Part shown: in pieces, positions 1 to 10,700 of the stretch | How positions within the stretch are numbered: position 1 is the first letter of the stretch | Layout: each line of letters begins with the position of its first letter | DNA from: Lachnospiraceae bacterium | GTDB lineage: Bacteria; Bacillota; Clostridia; Lachnospirales; Lachnospiraceae | NCBI GenBank assembly: GCA_017417105.1 | Contig: JAFPZU010000129.1 | Coordinates: 1-35,596 of the forward strand | DNA: 35,596 bases | Direction: 5' to 3' | Translations under genes and position numbers: made by a program | The notes under the pieces: model-generated | Told to the model about the DNA's origin: nothing | Seen by the model: the letters and a program-made list of their open reading frames with translations, nothing else | Databases searched by the model: none

Positions 1-993
1 AAGATAAGGATATTTAATATGACCTGGCCTGAGACCGGGGTCAGGGAAAACAGCATGGATGAGCTTAAGCCTAATGATAACGGGCTTTATTATGATTATC
101 AGCACGGAGTAGTCTGGGCAATGCTTAAGGACGGGATAGATATTCCCTGCGGCTATGATATGGTGATGGCAGGAGATCTTCCGGCGGGATCGGGACTTTC
201 GGCTTCGGCTTCAATAGAGGAGCTTGCGGCAGTCATAGTGAAGGATCTTAACGATCTTCCCATTGACATGATTAAATGTGCCCTGTATGGTCAGGTCTCC
301 GAGAATGAGTATAATGGCAGCAATTCAGGAATTATGGATCAGTTTGCTTCTGCCATGGGCAAGGAAGGGCATGCGATCTTCCTTGATACGGCGGATCTTT
401 CCTACCAGTATGTGCCTCTTAACATGAAGAACGAGAAGATAGTCATAACAAATTCGAAGGTTAAGCATAATCTTACGGAAAACTCCTATGATTCCTATAA
501 CCAGAGGAGGAAGGAGACGGAGGAGGCGCTTGCCGATCTCCAGAAGGTTATTGATATCAAGGCTTTGTGCGAGCTTGACGAAGAGGGCTTTGATAAGAAT
601 GCGGATGCGATAAAGAGCGAGGTCTGCAGGAAGAGAGCAAAGCACGCTGTCTATGAAAACCGCAGGACGATAAAGGCTGTATCGGTGCTGCAAAAGGGAG
701 ACCTTGAAGCTTTCGGCAAGCTTATGAATGAAGCGCATATATCTGTCAGTCAGGATTTCGGAGCTTCCTGCAAGGAGCTTGATATCCTCGTTGAAGAAGC
801 CTGGAAGCTTGAGGGAGTCATAGGCTCAAGAATGACCGGCGGCGGCTTCGGAGGCTGCACCGTATCCATAGTTAAGAATGAGAACGTGGATGATTTCACG
901 GATAAGCTTGGAAAGATATATAAGGAGCGCACGGGGATAGATGCTGAGTTCTATATAGCGGAAGCCTCTGACGGCGCGAGGAGAATAAAGTAA
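1..993 (+). CDS. galK: Galactokinase, 3' part (5' end outside window)
   Basis: Galactokinase phosphorylates galactose to galactose-1-phosphate with ATP in the cytoplasmic Leloir pathway. The frame is open from base 1, so the gene starts before the window. The first ATG at 19 is internal: about 330 codons are visible, against about 390 in the family, and the N-terminal GRTEH-type sugar-binding motif is missing. Visible GHMP-kinase features are the phosphate loop LPAGSGLSASAS, the catalytic-Asp segment SGIMDQFASAMG and the C-terminal motif SRMTGGGFGGCTVS. The product ends normally at TAA. No other Leloir gene lies downstream; the next gene, 158 bases on, is an ABC exporter. I saw no clear terminator in that gap, so read-through is possible. 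Another GHMP sugar kinase is conceivable, but the MDQF and GGGFGG spacing fits GalK. Confidence 0.93.
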   Translation, partial: KIRIFNMTWPETGVRENSMDELKPNDNGLYYDYQHGVVWAMLKDGIDIPCGYDMVMAGDLPAGSGLSASASIEELAAVIVKDLNDLPIDMIKCALYGQVSENEYNGSNSGIMDQFASAMGKEGHAIFLDTADLSYQYVPLNMKNEKIVITNSKVKHNLTENSYDSYNQRRKETEEALADLQKVIDIKALCELDEEGFDKNADAIKSEVCRKRAKHAVYENRRTIKAVSVLQKGDLEAFGKLMNEAHISVSQDFGASCKELDILVEEAWKLEGVIGSRMTGGGFGGCTVSIVKNENVDDFTDKLGKIYKERTGIDAEFYIAEASDGARRIK

Positions 994-1151
994 GAGTTAC
1001 GCATAAGTCGGGCTACGGCGAGGCTTTCTGATGCAGATATCGGGAAAGCAGACAAGTGAAATGCCTAAGTAAATCCGCTACAGATCCTTAGAGCAGGCGG
1101 ATATCAAAAAGGGCTGCCGGCTTATGTGAAAGATGATGATACAAGCAACTG

Positions 1152-2945
1152 ATGGAAGAGAAACAGATAAGATCATATGAGAGTATTCCCCTTGGGGTTT
1201 GCCTGAAAACCATAGGCGCAGAGGTAAAGCAGTTTACGTTTGCGTCTTTTGCTACACCCATAGCCATGATACTCGAGGTCATAATGGAGATGATGGTGCC
1301 CCTCCTTATGGCAAAGATCATAGATGACGGGATAGAAGCCGGCAGCATGGAGGTCATATTAAGAACCGGCGGGCTTATGCTTATATTATCCATTTTGGGT
1401 CTTGCTTCCGGCATAGCAGGAGGCGTCTTCGGAGCGAAGGCCTCGGCAGGACTTGCCATGAACCTTCGGGCAAAGATGTATCGGAGCATTCAGACCTATT
1501 CTTTTTCAAATATCGATAAGTATTCGACCTCAGGCCTTGTCACAAGGCTTACGACCGATATAACGAACATCCAGAACGCCTATCAGATGCTCCTTCGCAT
1601 GGCAATGCGTGCGCCCATGTCTCTTATTATCGCCATGACGATGACGGTAATAATAAGTCCGAAGCTGTCTTCGATCTACCTGATCGCAGTATGTTTTCTG
1701 GGGCTGTTTTTATTCCTCATAATAAGAAAAGTGTCGGTATATTTCAGACAGGTATTTGAAAAGTATGACGACCTGAATGCCTCGGTTCAGGAAAATGTCT
1801 CGGCCATAAGGGTGGTAAAAGCCTATGTCAGGGAGGATCATGAGAGGAAGAGGTTTAATAAGGCGGTGGAGAATCTCTACAGGATGTTCGTTAAGGCAGA
1901 GTCTTTGATGGTGACCAATATGCCTGTCATGCAGGCTACCGTTTATGCCTGCATCATTTTAGTCAGCTGGTTCGGGGCAAAGGCCATCATCAAGTCGGAG
2001 CTTTCAACAGGGGAGCTTATGAGCCTTCTTGCCTACTGCATGAATATCCTGATGTCCCTTATGATCCTTTCCATGATCTTTGTCATGCTTACCATGTCTT
2101 TAGCCTCCGCCCAGCGTGTCACGGAGGTAATAAAAGAGGAGAGCAGCCTTAAAAATCCGGAAGATCCCCTTACTGAAGTAAAGGACGGTTCAGTGGAGTT
2201 TAAGGGGGTTAACTTCGGATATAACGCCACTGCTGAGGAGTTTGTATTAAAGGATATAAACCTGAAGGTCAGATCCGGGGAGATGATAGGGATTATAGGC
2301 GGTACGGGTTCAGCCAAATCCTCCCTCGTAAGCCTGATCCCAAGGCTTTATGATGTCATTGAAGGGGAAGTTAAGGTCGGAGGAGTGGATGTAAGGAAAT
2401 ATGACCTTAAGGTATTAAGGGATCAGGTTTCCATGGTGCTTCAGCAGAATAACCTCTTTTCGGGGACGGTTTTGGATAACTTAAGATGGGGCGATGAGAA
2501 CGCGGATCTTGAGGACTGCATCGCAGCCTGCAGGATGGCGCAGGCGGATGAATTTATTGAAAAGATGAAGGATAAGTATGATTCAAAGCTGGAGCAGGGA
2601 GGATCAAACCTGTCCGGAGGGCAGAGGCAGAGGCTTTGCATAGCAAGAGCCCTTGTGAAAAAGCCGAAGATCATAATCTTTGATGATTCCACCTCTGCAG
2701 TGGATACCGCAACTGACGCTAAGATCAGAAAGGCAATGAACGAGGAAATACCCGATACCACGATCTTTATCATAGCCCAGAGGATCTCCTCCGTTATGAA
2801 TGCGGACAGGATAATCGTTATGGATGACGGCAGGATATCGGATATAGGAACCCATGAGGAGCTTATGAAGAGCTCTGAGATCTACAGGGATGTATACGAG
2901 TCCCAGACAGGCGGCACAAAGGACTTCGACAGTCCGTATAACTAG
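1152..2945 (+). CDS. Heterodimeric ABC exporter, subunit with degenerate ATP site
   Basis: This 597-residue half-transporter has a type IV exporter membrane domain (about residues 20-320, six membrane helices) followed by an ATPase domain. It resembles the BmrC/TM287 side of heterodimeric multidrug exporters. The Walker A is GGTGSAKSS (383-391), with Ala where the last Gly is usual. Walker B ends IIIFDDSTSAVD, so Asp512 replaces the catalytic Glu. The H-loop reads IIAQRISS, with Gln543 replacing His. The signature NLSGGQRQ is canonical. This is the known pattern in which one subunit carries a non-catalytic site but lends its signature to the partner's active site. The start has only weak ribosome-binding sequence. 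The partner begins 6 bases downstream, so the pair is surely co-transcribed. The substrate cannot be told; drug or lipid export is usual for the family. No MarR-type regulator precedes it here. Confidence 0.92.
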   Translation: MEEKQIRSYESIPLGVCLKTIGAEVKQFTFASFATPIAMILEVIMEMMVPLLMAKIIDDGIEAGSMEVILRTGGLMLILSILGLASGIAGGVFGAKASAGLAMNLRAKMYRSIQTYSFSNIDKYSTSGLVTRLTTDITNIQNAYQMLLRMAMRAPMSLIIAMTMTVIISPKLSSIYLIAVCFLGLFLFLIIRKVSVYFRQVFEKYDDLNASVQENVSAIRVVKAYVREDHERKRFNKAVENLYRMFVKAESLMVTNMPVMQATVYACIILVSWFGAKAIIKSELSTGELMSLLAYCMNILMSLMILSMIFVMLTMSLASAQRVTEVIKEESSLKNPEDPLTEVKDGSVEFKGVNFGYNATAEEFVLKDINLKVRSGEMIGIIGGTGSAKSSLVSLIPRLYDVIEGEVKVGGVDVRKYDLKVLRDQVSMVLQQNNLFSGTVLDNLRWGDENADLEDCIAACRMAQADEFIEKMKDKYDSKLEQGGSNLSGGQRQRLCIARALVKKPKIIIFDDSTSAVDTATDAKIRKAMNEEIPDTTIFIIAQRISSVMNADRIIVMDDGRISDIGTHEELMKSSEIYRDVYESQTGGTKDFDSPYN

Positions 2946-2951
2946 AGTAAG

Positions 2952-4889
2952 ATGGCAGAAGAAAAAGTAAGGGAAATAAGAGGACCCGGAGGATCCGGGA
3001 GGATGGCGGGGCGTCCCAGGGCAAAGGTTAAGAACCCGGGGAAGCTTTTTGCAAGGCTTATGGGCTATATGCTGAGAAAGCACAGCATACAGCTGGTTAT
3101 TGTGGTGCTCTGCATCATAGTGGGAGTTCTGTCTTCCGTCCAGGGAACCTTATTTATAAGAAACCTCATAGATGACTACATAGCGCCGATGTTAAGGAGT
3201 GGCAGCACTGATTTTACACCCTTATTACGCGCGATAGTCCGTGTTGCGCTTATCTATCTCATTGGAGTGGCCTCAACCTACATCAATCAGAGGATAATGA
3301 TCTATGTGACCCAGGGTACGATGCTTGAGATCAGGAAGGAGCTTTTTTCTAAGATGGAGTCTCTTCCCATAAAGTATTTCGACACCCATCCCCACGGGGA
3401 CATCATGTCGATCTATACAAACGACACTGATACCTTAAGGCAGATGCTCTCCCAGGCGCTGCCCCAGTTCCTGCAAAGCTCCTTTACCATAGTGTCCGTT
3501 TTTATCAGCATGATCTTTTTAAGCGTGCCCCTTACCATACTTACCGTCTTCATGGTGTTCCTTATGGTATTTACGACCGGCGCCCTTGGCAAGAGGTCGG
3601 GAGCAGGCTTCATCGGACAGCAGAAGGCTTTGGGAGACCTTAACGGTTACATCGAAGAGATGATGACGGGGCAGAAGGTTGTAAAGGTCTTTAATCACGA
3701 GGAAGAGGCCATAAAGGAGTTTGACAGGAGAAATACCGCGCTTTATGAATCGGCCTATAACGCGAATAAGTTCGCAAATATTTTAGGACCCATAAACGCC
3801 CAGCTGGGGAACGTAAGCTATGTGCTCTGCGCCGCAGTGGGTGGAGCACTGGCGCTTACCGGAACCGGAAGCCTGACTGTTGGAAAGCTTGCAAGCTTCT
3901 TAACCTTCAATAAGAGCTTCAACATGCCGATAAACCAGCTGTCCATGCAGTTTAACTCGGTGCTAATGGCGCTTGCAGGAGCCGAGAGGATCTTTGCGAT
4001 GCTTGATGAGAAGCCGGAAAAGGATGACGGATATGTTACATTAACCTGTGCGAAGGTTTCGGAAGACGGCACCATAGAACCCACGAAGGAAAGAACGGGA
4101 ACCTGGGCCTGGGAGCATTTTCACAGAGCTACCGGCACCACGGATTATACCCTCTTAAAGGGGGATATTGAGATGCACGAGGTGGACTTCGGCTATAATG
4201 ATGACCGTCTGGTGCTGAAAAATGTGGAGCTTTTTGCAAAGCCCGGACAGAAGATAGCCTTTGTAGGCTCCACAGGAGCCGGGAAGACAACGATCACAAA
4301 CCTTATTAACCGGTTCTATGACATCCAGGACGGCAAGATAAGGTATGACGGGATAAACGTTAACAAGATAATGAAGGCGGATCTTAGAAGATCCCTGGGC
4401 ATGGTTTTGCAGGATACGCATTTATTCACCGGCACCGTGAAGGAGAATATAAGATTCGGAAAGCTTGATGCCACCGATGAGGAGATCGTAAAAGCCGCTA
4501 AGCTTGCAAATGCCGATGCCTTCATAAGGAGGCTTCCAGATGGCTATGACACTTATCTTACGGGAGACGGGGCGAACCTTTCCATGGGACAGAGACAGCT
4601 TCTTGCGATAGCAAGGGCTGCCATAGCAGATCCTCCGGTGCTGATCCTTGACGAAGCCACAAGCTCCATTGACACCCGGACGGAAAAGATAGTGCAGGAC
4701 GGCATGGACAGGCTCATGAAGGGGCGCACTACCTTTGTCATAGCCCACAGGCTTTCCACGGTTAAGAATTCCGACTGTATCATGGTGCTTGAAAAGGGAA
4801 GGATAATCGAGCGCGGAACCCATGACGAGCTTATTGCGAAAAAGGGCAAGTATTATCAGCTGTATACGGGAAACGAAATATCGGCGTAG
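2952..4889 (+). CDS. Heterodimeric ABC exporter, catalytic subunit
   Basis: This 645-residue half-transporter partners the preceding subunit (BmrD/TM288-like). The N-terminus has a Gly/Arg/Lys-rich cytoplasmic tail (about residues 8-35), then six membrane helices, a linker of about 60 residues (roughly 360-415) and the ATPase domain. Walker A GSTGAGKTT (439-447), Walker B with catalytic Glu568 (LILDEATSS) and H-loop His599 (IAHRLST) are intact. The signature is altered to LSMGQ (543-547), which pairs with the partner's degenerate Walker site. Thus one composite site is canonical and one is degenerate, as expected for asymmetric exporters. It probably forms an obligate heterodimer in the cytoplasmic membrane. 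It is followed by trkA after 48 bases. The transported compound is unknown. Confidence 0.92.
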   Translation: MAEEKVREIRGPGGSGRMAGRPRAKVKNPGKLFARLMGYMLRKHSIQLVIVVLCIIVGVLSSVQGTLFIRNLIDDYIAPMLRSGSTDFTPLLRAIVRVALIYLIGVASTYINQRIMIYVTQGTMLEIRKELFSKMESLPIKYFDTHPHGDIMSIYTNDTDTLRQMLSQALPQFLQSSFTIVSVFISMIFLSVPLTILTVFMVFLMVFTTGALGKRSGAGFIGQQKALGDLNGYIEEMMTGQKVVKVFNHEEEAIKEFDRRNTALYESAYNANKFANILGPINAQLGNVSYVLCAAVGGALALTGTGSLTVGKLASFLTFNKSFNMPINQLSMQFNSVLMALAGAERIFAMLDEKPEKDDGYVTLTCAKVSEDGTIEPTKERTGTWAWEHFHRATGTTDYTLLKGDIEMHEVDFGYNDDRLVLKNVELFAKPGQKIAFVGSTGAGKTTITNLINRFYDIQDGKIRYDGINVNKIMKADLRRSLGMVLQDTHLFTGTVKENIRFGKLDATDEEIVKAAKLANADAFIRRLPDGYDTYLTGDGANLSMGQRQLLAIARAAIADPPVLILDEATSSIDTRTEKIVQDGMDRLMKGRTTFVIAHRLSTVKNSDCIMVLEKGRIIERGTHDELIAKKGKYYQLYTGNEISA

Positions 4890-4937
4890 ACTAAGGATGA
4901 TGAAGCATTACACGAAAGGGGAAGAAATACCTGTATC

Positions 4938-6305
4938 ATGAACATAGTGATCGTAGGATGCGGCAAGGTGGGAGCATCCCTTGCCATGACACTTTCGAAG
5001 GAAGACAATAATGTAACGGTCATAGATCTTGACAGGAATGTGGTTGATCAGACCGTAAGCTCTGCCGATATAATCGGAATCGAGGGTAACGGAGCTTCGA
5101 TCAACGTGCAGAGAGAGGCAGGGATAGAAAATGCCGAGGTGCTGATCGCTACCACGGTATCCGATGAGATGAACATGCTCTGCTGCCTCATAGCTAAAAA
5201 GTCCAATAAGTCGATAAAGACCATAGTGCGTGTCAGGAATCCGATCTATCTTGACGAGGTAAGTTTTTTCCGCGAAGAGCTTGGACTTACCATGGTAATA
5301 AACCCGGAGAGGGCTGCCGCAAGGGAGATGGCCAGGATCCTGCGTTTCCCCTCCGCCATGAAGATAGACACGCTTTCCGGAGGCAGGGTGGAGCTCCTGC
5401 AATTCAGGGTGGAAAAGGACTCTCCGATAAACGGGCTTAAGATCATGGAGCTTCCCCAGGAGATAAGGAATTCCGTTCAGATCTGCGCCATAGAGCGTGA
5501 CTTCAAGGCGATAATAGCAAACGGTTCCACAAGGCTTATGGAAGGAGACAGGGTATCCTTCCTTGCTTCCCCCTTAAACGCTGCCAGGTTCTTTAATACG
5601 CTTCATATCGAGACGAACGCGGTCAAGGATACCATGATAATCGGAGGCTCAAAGCTTGGCTTTTATCTTGCAAAGGAGCTTTTGGATTCGGGGATAGATG
5701 TCAAGATAATAGAGAGGGATAAGGCAAGATGCGTGGAGCTTGACGAGACACTGGACGGCGCCACAATTATAAACGGAGACGGCACGGATGAGACCGTCAT
5801 CATGGAAGAGGGGCTTGAAACTGCCCAGGCCATAGTAGCCCTTACAAACATCGACGAGGAGAACATCCTTCTGTCGCTCTATGCCAAAAAGCATAACGAA
5901 AAGGCCAAGATAATAACAAAGGTCAACCGCATCATGTTTGATGCCATAGTCGAGGAGATAAACATAGGAACCATAGTGCATACAAGAACCGTTGTGGCAG
6001 ATCTTGTAAACGCTACCGTAAGAGCCATGCAGAACTCAAAGGGCAGGAGCCAGGTGGAGACCCTTGTGAATATCCTTGACGGCAAGGCCGAGGCTCTGGA
6101 GTTTGTCATAAGGGAAGAGTCCGAGGTCTGCGAGAAACCGCTGCAGGAGCTTAAGCTTAAGGAAAACCTTATAGTTGCCTGCATAAGGAGAAGGAATAAC
6201 ATCATCTACCCGAGAGGCGGAAGCTGCATCAAGGTAGGAGACCGGGTAGTTATTGTTACGACCCATCAGGGACTGAATGATATCAATGATATCCTGCTGA
6301 GGTAA
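4938..6305 (+). CDS. trkA: Trk potassium uptake regulatory protein TrkA
   Basis: TrkA is the peripheral NAD(H)-binding ring subunit that gates the TrkH potassium channel. The 455 residues match the usual full length of the duplicated form, with RCK_N-RCK_C twice. The first Rossmann motif is at the N-terminus (IVGCGKVGASLA, acidic residue in TVIDLD). The second begins near residue 235 (IIGGSKLGFYLA, then IIERD). Each half ends in an RCK_C-type segment (ELPQEIRN and ELKLKEN regions). An AAGG/GGGGAAG purine stretch lies about 12 bases before the ATG. trkH starts 5 bases after the stop, so the two are one transcriptional unit. Assignment is secure; whether NADH, ATP or cyclic-di-AMP controls it cannot be read from the sequence. 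Confidence 0.95.
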   Translation: MNIVIVGCGKVGASLAMTLSKEDNNVTVIDLDRNVVDQTVSSADIIGIEGNGASINVQREAGIENAEVLIATTVSDEMNMLCCLIAKKSNKSIKTIVRVRNPIYLDEVSFFREELGLTMVINPERAAAREMARILRFPSAMKIDTLSGGRVELLQFRVEKDSPINGLKIMELPQEIRNSVQICAIERDFKAIIANGSTRLMEGDRVSFLASPLNAARFFNTLHIETNAVKDTMIIGGSKLGFYLAKELLDSGIDVKIIERDKARCVELDETLDGATIINGDGTDETVIMEEGLETAQAIVALTNIDEENILLSLYAKKHNEKAKIITKVNRIMFDAIVEEINIGTIVHTRTVVADLVNATVRAMQNSKGRSQVETLVNILDGKAEALEFVIREESEVCEKPLQELKLKENLIVACIRRRNNIIYPRGGSCIKVGDRVVIVTTHQGLNDINDILLR

Positions 6306-6310
6306 TAAAG

Positions 6311-7753
6311 GTGAACTTTGCCAGCATTCTTTTTATACTTGGAAAACTTATAGAGATAGAGGGGCTTTTATTCACCGCTCCCACTTTTGTTGCGGTGATC
6401 TACGGAGAGAGGGAAGGCTTTTCTTACTTTGCCCTTGCCCTTATCTGTTTCATTACCGGCTATCTCATAACCAAAAAGAAACCCGAGAAGCAGACCTACT
6501 ATGCGAAAGAGGGCTTCATTGCGGTATCTTTGGGCTGGATCTTAATGTCAGTCGTAGGAAGCCTGCCTTTTATCATAACAGGAGAGATACCCCGGTTCAT
6601 AGACGCTCTTTTTGAGACCATATCGGGATTTACCACAACAGGTTCTTCGATCCTTTCTGATGTGGAAGCCCTGTCCCACTGCTCACTGTTCTGGAGGAGC
6701 TTCACCCACTGGATAGGGGGAATGGGAGTTTTCGTCTTCCTTCTGGCAGTGCTTCCCATGACGGGAGCCCAGAACATGCATCTTATGAGATCAGAGTCTC
6801 CGGGACCCGATGTAGGCAAGCTTGTGCCCAAGCTTGGGGATTCCGCAAAGATACTATATTCCATCTATTTTGGAATGACGCTCATTCAGATCGCTATCCT
6901 GCTCTTTACCGGGATGCCGGTCTTTGATACGTTAACCCTGACTTTCGGTACTGCAGGCACGGGTGGATTCGGCATTAAGAATTCATCGATTGCTGACTAT
7001 ACCTACATCCAGCAGCTTGTTATCTCGATCTTCATGATACTCTTCGGAGTGAACTTTAACTTTTATTTTTTTCTTCTTATAAGGAGGAGTGTCAAGGAAG
7101 CCTTAAAGATGGAGGAGGTAAAGGTCTATCTTGCGATAATAGCGGTGTCAACGGCTGCTATCATGTTTAATTCAAGGCATCTTTTTAACGGTCTTTCGGA
7201 CTCTTTTATAAAGGCGTTCTTCCAGGTCGGTTCGATCATAACGACAACCGGATACGGCACGACGGATTTTGATACCTGGCCGGCCTTTTCAAAGACCATT
7301 CTTGTGATACTGATGTTTGTGGGAGCCTGCGCAGGCTCCACGGGAGGCGGCTTCAAGGTCTCAAGGATCATTATCCTCATAAAGTCTTACTTAAGAGATC
7401 TTTCAAGCTTCATTCACCCGAGACTTGTAAAGAATATCTACATGGACGGACGGAGGATAAAGGAGGAGACGGTAAAAGGTGCCGTAGGCTACCTTGTGGC
7501 CTATGTTATGATCATAGTCCTGTCCTTTTTAGTGATAAGCCTTGACGGCTTTGATCTTGAAACCAATTTCACTGCAGTCATGGCTACGGTGAATAATATA
7601 GGTCCCGGACTTGCAGGGGTAGGACCATCAAAGAATTTTAACGCTTTTTCGGATCTTTCAAAGGCTGTCCTGTCCTTTGATATGCTGGCCGGAAGACTTG
7701 AACTGTATCCGATACTGCTGCTTGTAACCCCCGGTACCTGGAGGAAAAAATGA
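6311..7753 (+). CDS. trkH: Trk potassium channel subunit TrkH
   Basis: TrkH is the membrane pore of the Trk potassium uptake system. It has 480 residues, the family norm, and four repeated membrane-pore-membrane units. The four selectivity-filter stretches are visible in order: SGFTTTGSS, GTAGTGGFG, ITTTGYGTTD and ATVNNIGPG. The start is GTG at 6311, with GAGG placed 8-9 bases upstream; no ATG alternative fits. Its partner trkA lies 5 bases upstream. The stop overlaps the ATG of the next gene (ATGA at 7750), which suggests that the following cluster of unknown function is translated from the same message. The C-terminal helix ends in GRLELYPILLL, the usual TrkH ending. Confidence 0.95.
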   Translation: MNFASILFILGKLIEIEGLLFTAPTFVAVIYGEREGFSYFALALICFITGYLITKKKPEKQTYYAKEGFIAVSLGWILMSVVGSLPFIITGEIPRFIDALFETISGFTTTGSSILSDVEALSHCSLFWRSFTHWIGGMGVFVFLLAVLPMTGAQNMHLMRSESPGPDVGKLVPKLGDSAKILYSIYFGMTLIQIAILLFTGMPVFDTLTLTFGTAGTGGFGIKNSSIADYTYIQQLVISIFMILFGVNFNFYFFLLIRRSVKEALKMEEVKVYLAIIAVSTAAIMFNSRHLFNGLSDSFIKAFFQVGSIITTTGYGTTDFDTWPAFSKTILVILMFVGACAGSTGGGFKVSRIIILIKSYLRDLSSFIHPRLVKNIYMDGRRIKEETVKGAVGYLVAYVMIIVLSFLVISLDGFDLETNFTAVMATVNNIGPGLAGVGPSKNFNAFSDLSKAVLSFDMLAGRLELYPILLLVTPGTWRKK

Positions 7754-10700
7754 GTCTTCTGCCTGATATCAAAAGAATAGAAGAGACCTGCGTTGCGGGA
7801 GAGAGCTCCTCCGGGCTTATTACCCTTAATATCAGCGAGGGCGATGAAGTCTCTTTTATGATAAGGTGCTCCCACAGGCGCATCATGGTTTCCACCGGGG
7901 ATTACAGGGGAAGAATAGGAGATGACGGTCTTATGATCCGTTATGAGATCTCGTCCTACGGCTTTGATCCGGGAACCGTTTTCAAGGGCTTCATATCGAT
8001 CATTTCCGATCAGGGGGAGGAGAAGATCCCTGTCATCTTAAGCGTTGTGCGTGATGAGATATTGTCTTCAAAGGGACCTGTGAGGAATCTTTTCCATTTC
8101 ACGAATCTTGCAAAGGAAGACTTTGAGGAGGCTGCGAAGCTTTTCTACACAGAGGAAGCAAGGCGCATATTCCAGGACGGAGACCGGGAGACCTTTTTCA
8201 AATACAGAGCATTTTCTTCCTGCCAGGGACGGGGGAGAAGATACGAGGGAGTTGAGGAATTCCTTGTAGAGACGGGAAAGAAGAATCCCGTGATCTTAAG
8301 CTTTGCGGAGCCCAGCGTCATGGAACGGGGAGTTTATGAGGACAGGGAGATCCTTATAACAGTCAGGAAGAGCGGCTGGGGATATCCGGGATTTGAGCTT
8401 TCCGCCACCGACGATTTTATTATACTTGAAAGAAAAGAATACGGCATAGAAGACTTTGAGGGAAACTTTGCGGAAGTAAGGTTTAAGATCGCTGCAGATA
8501 AGCTTCATGCAGGGCATAATTTCGGAAGGATCGAGTTAAGATCCCTTCACAGTAAGATCCATATCCCGGTCTTTGTTGATATGACAAAGAGACTTCGGGA
8601 TAATAAGGTTCGCCTTACGCGTCAGATCAGGGCAAAGCTTGTCACCGAGTTCTTAAGCTTCAGGATAGGGGATATCTCAGGTGAAGAGTGGATAGCAAGA
8701 TCCACCAGGCTTATTGAAAAAAGGCTCATGGAGGACAGGAACGATCCCGAGAGCAGGCTTATGCAGGCTCAGCTCCTGCTTGCGGCAAAGCGCTACAGCG
8801 AAGCGGATATAGTGCTTTCTGCCGTGGAACGGGAGCTTGAAGAGAATGAGTGCTCCCTGGAGCTTGGGGCATATTACATCTATCTTCGCGCCATGTGCGA
8901 CAGGAATGACAAGGCGCTTGATGAAGCGGTTAATGTAGTCTGGGATCTTTACAACAGATCGGGAAATTCCTGGAGGATACTCTGGATCCTTATCTATCTT
9001 GATGAGAGGATCAAGATGTCTCCGGAGAGGGAGAAGGCTCTTATTGAAGAACAGGTTATGAGGGGAGTCAGAAGCCCGCTGCTCTATCTTGAAGCCTACA
9101 GCGTGCTGTCCCATGATCCGCTGTCCTTAAGGAAGCTTTCTGATTTTGAGCTTAACGTACTGGGCTTTGCGGTAAAAAAGGGACTTCTTAAAAAGGAGCT
9201 TGCGGAGCAGGTATCGATCCTCTCCCAGAGGGTAAGAGGATATGATCCGCGAATTATCAGGATCTTAAGCGCTTATTATAACGAGTTTAAGGATGATGAC
9301 ATATTAAAATCCATCTGCTCTTATCTTATCCGAAACGATATAACGGACAGCGCTCATGCCGCCTTCTTTGAAAAGGGAGTGGAGAGGGATCTTGGGGTTA
9401 CAAACCTTTATGATTATTACCTCTATACCATGAAGCGGAGCAGTACGAAGCTTCTTCCCAAAAACGTTCTTATGTACTACAGCATGAAGAACGACCTGCC
9501 TCCGGCTTTCAGATCCTATGTCTACGCCAACATGATAGTCAATGAGGAGGAAGCAAAGCTTTATCTTTCCCAGAGCATTGATTCCTGTACCGCGTTTGCG
9601 GCATCGGAAGTAAAAGCAGGGCATATGGATGAAAACCTTGCCATAATAGTTGATCATCTTGATTTCTTCAGGCTTGCGGATAAGGACGTCTATGATGTGC
9701 CGGCGCTTCAGAAGGAGATACTGCAGAACGGCTTTATAAGACTGATACTTATAGACGATCCCAGGATAAGAAACGTGATAGTTGTAGAGGATGCTTTCAA
9801 GGAGGAAAGATCTGCAAAGGTTTCGGGCGGAAGAGCCTACCTTGGAATCTACGACAATGATCACGAGCTCTTTTTTGAGGATGAGGACGGCAGAAGGTTC
9901 GGACCAAGATATGTTTCCTTTGAGGAACTAAGGCTCCTTCGTGTGAATGAGCTTTTTGAGAGCATGGATCCTCCGGAGATATTAAAGCCGGGGCTTTGGG
10001 TTGCCCTTTCGGAAAAAGGCAGGAGCTATATTTCCGTAGATGATAAGAATTACCGCTATGTGAGGAATATAATCGACTCCCCTTATTTTAATCTAAGCTT
10101 TAAGGACGGGCTTTTAACCTCGCTTTTAAGATATTATTTTGATAATGACATGCAACCCGAGATGGAGGATCTGCTGTCGAAGACGGATGTTAAAAAGCTT
10201 ACCATGGAAGAGAGGAATGAATACGTTAGATTCTGCTCCATGAGGGAAGACGACAGGGAAGCCTACAGGGTCATAGAAGAATACGGCTCCTACGGGCTTG
10301 ATCCAAGGGTACTCATGAGGGTCTCCACCCAGTTCATAGAGGAAGGGGCGGAGCCTGATCCGGTTCTTCTGGAAATAGCTTCCTCCACCTTCAGAAGCAA
10401 TAAATACAATGAGGAGATCCTGAATTTTATCTCAAGGTACTACGAGGGGACGATAAGGGACCTTCGGGACATATGGATCGCCTGCAGGGATTTTGATGCG
10501 GATCTTAGCGTTATCGAGGGCAGGATATTAGAACAGATGCTTGCTACCGGAGCGTATATAGGAGAGAGGGATGAGATCTTCTTTGATTACCTCAAAGGGA
10601 ATCCCATAAAGAAGATCACCGGCGAATATTTCAGAAGGTCGGCAGAGGATAATTTCCTGAGGGATACCCTGCTTGATGACAGGCTTTATATGGGACTGCT

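Noticed and set aside
994..1151. A regulator gene or riboswitch between galK and the exporter
   Set aside because: No open frame of note and only a 6-bp inverted repeat (ATCCGC/GCGGAT) was seen in these 158 bases.
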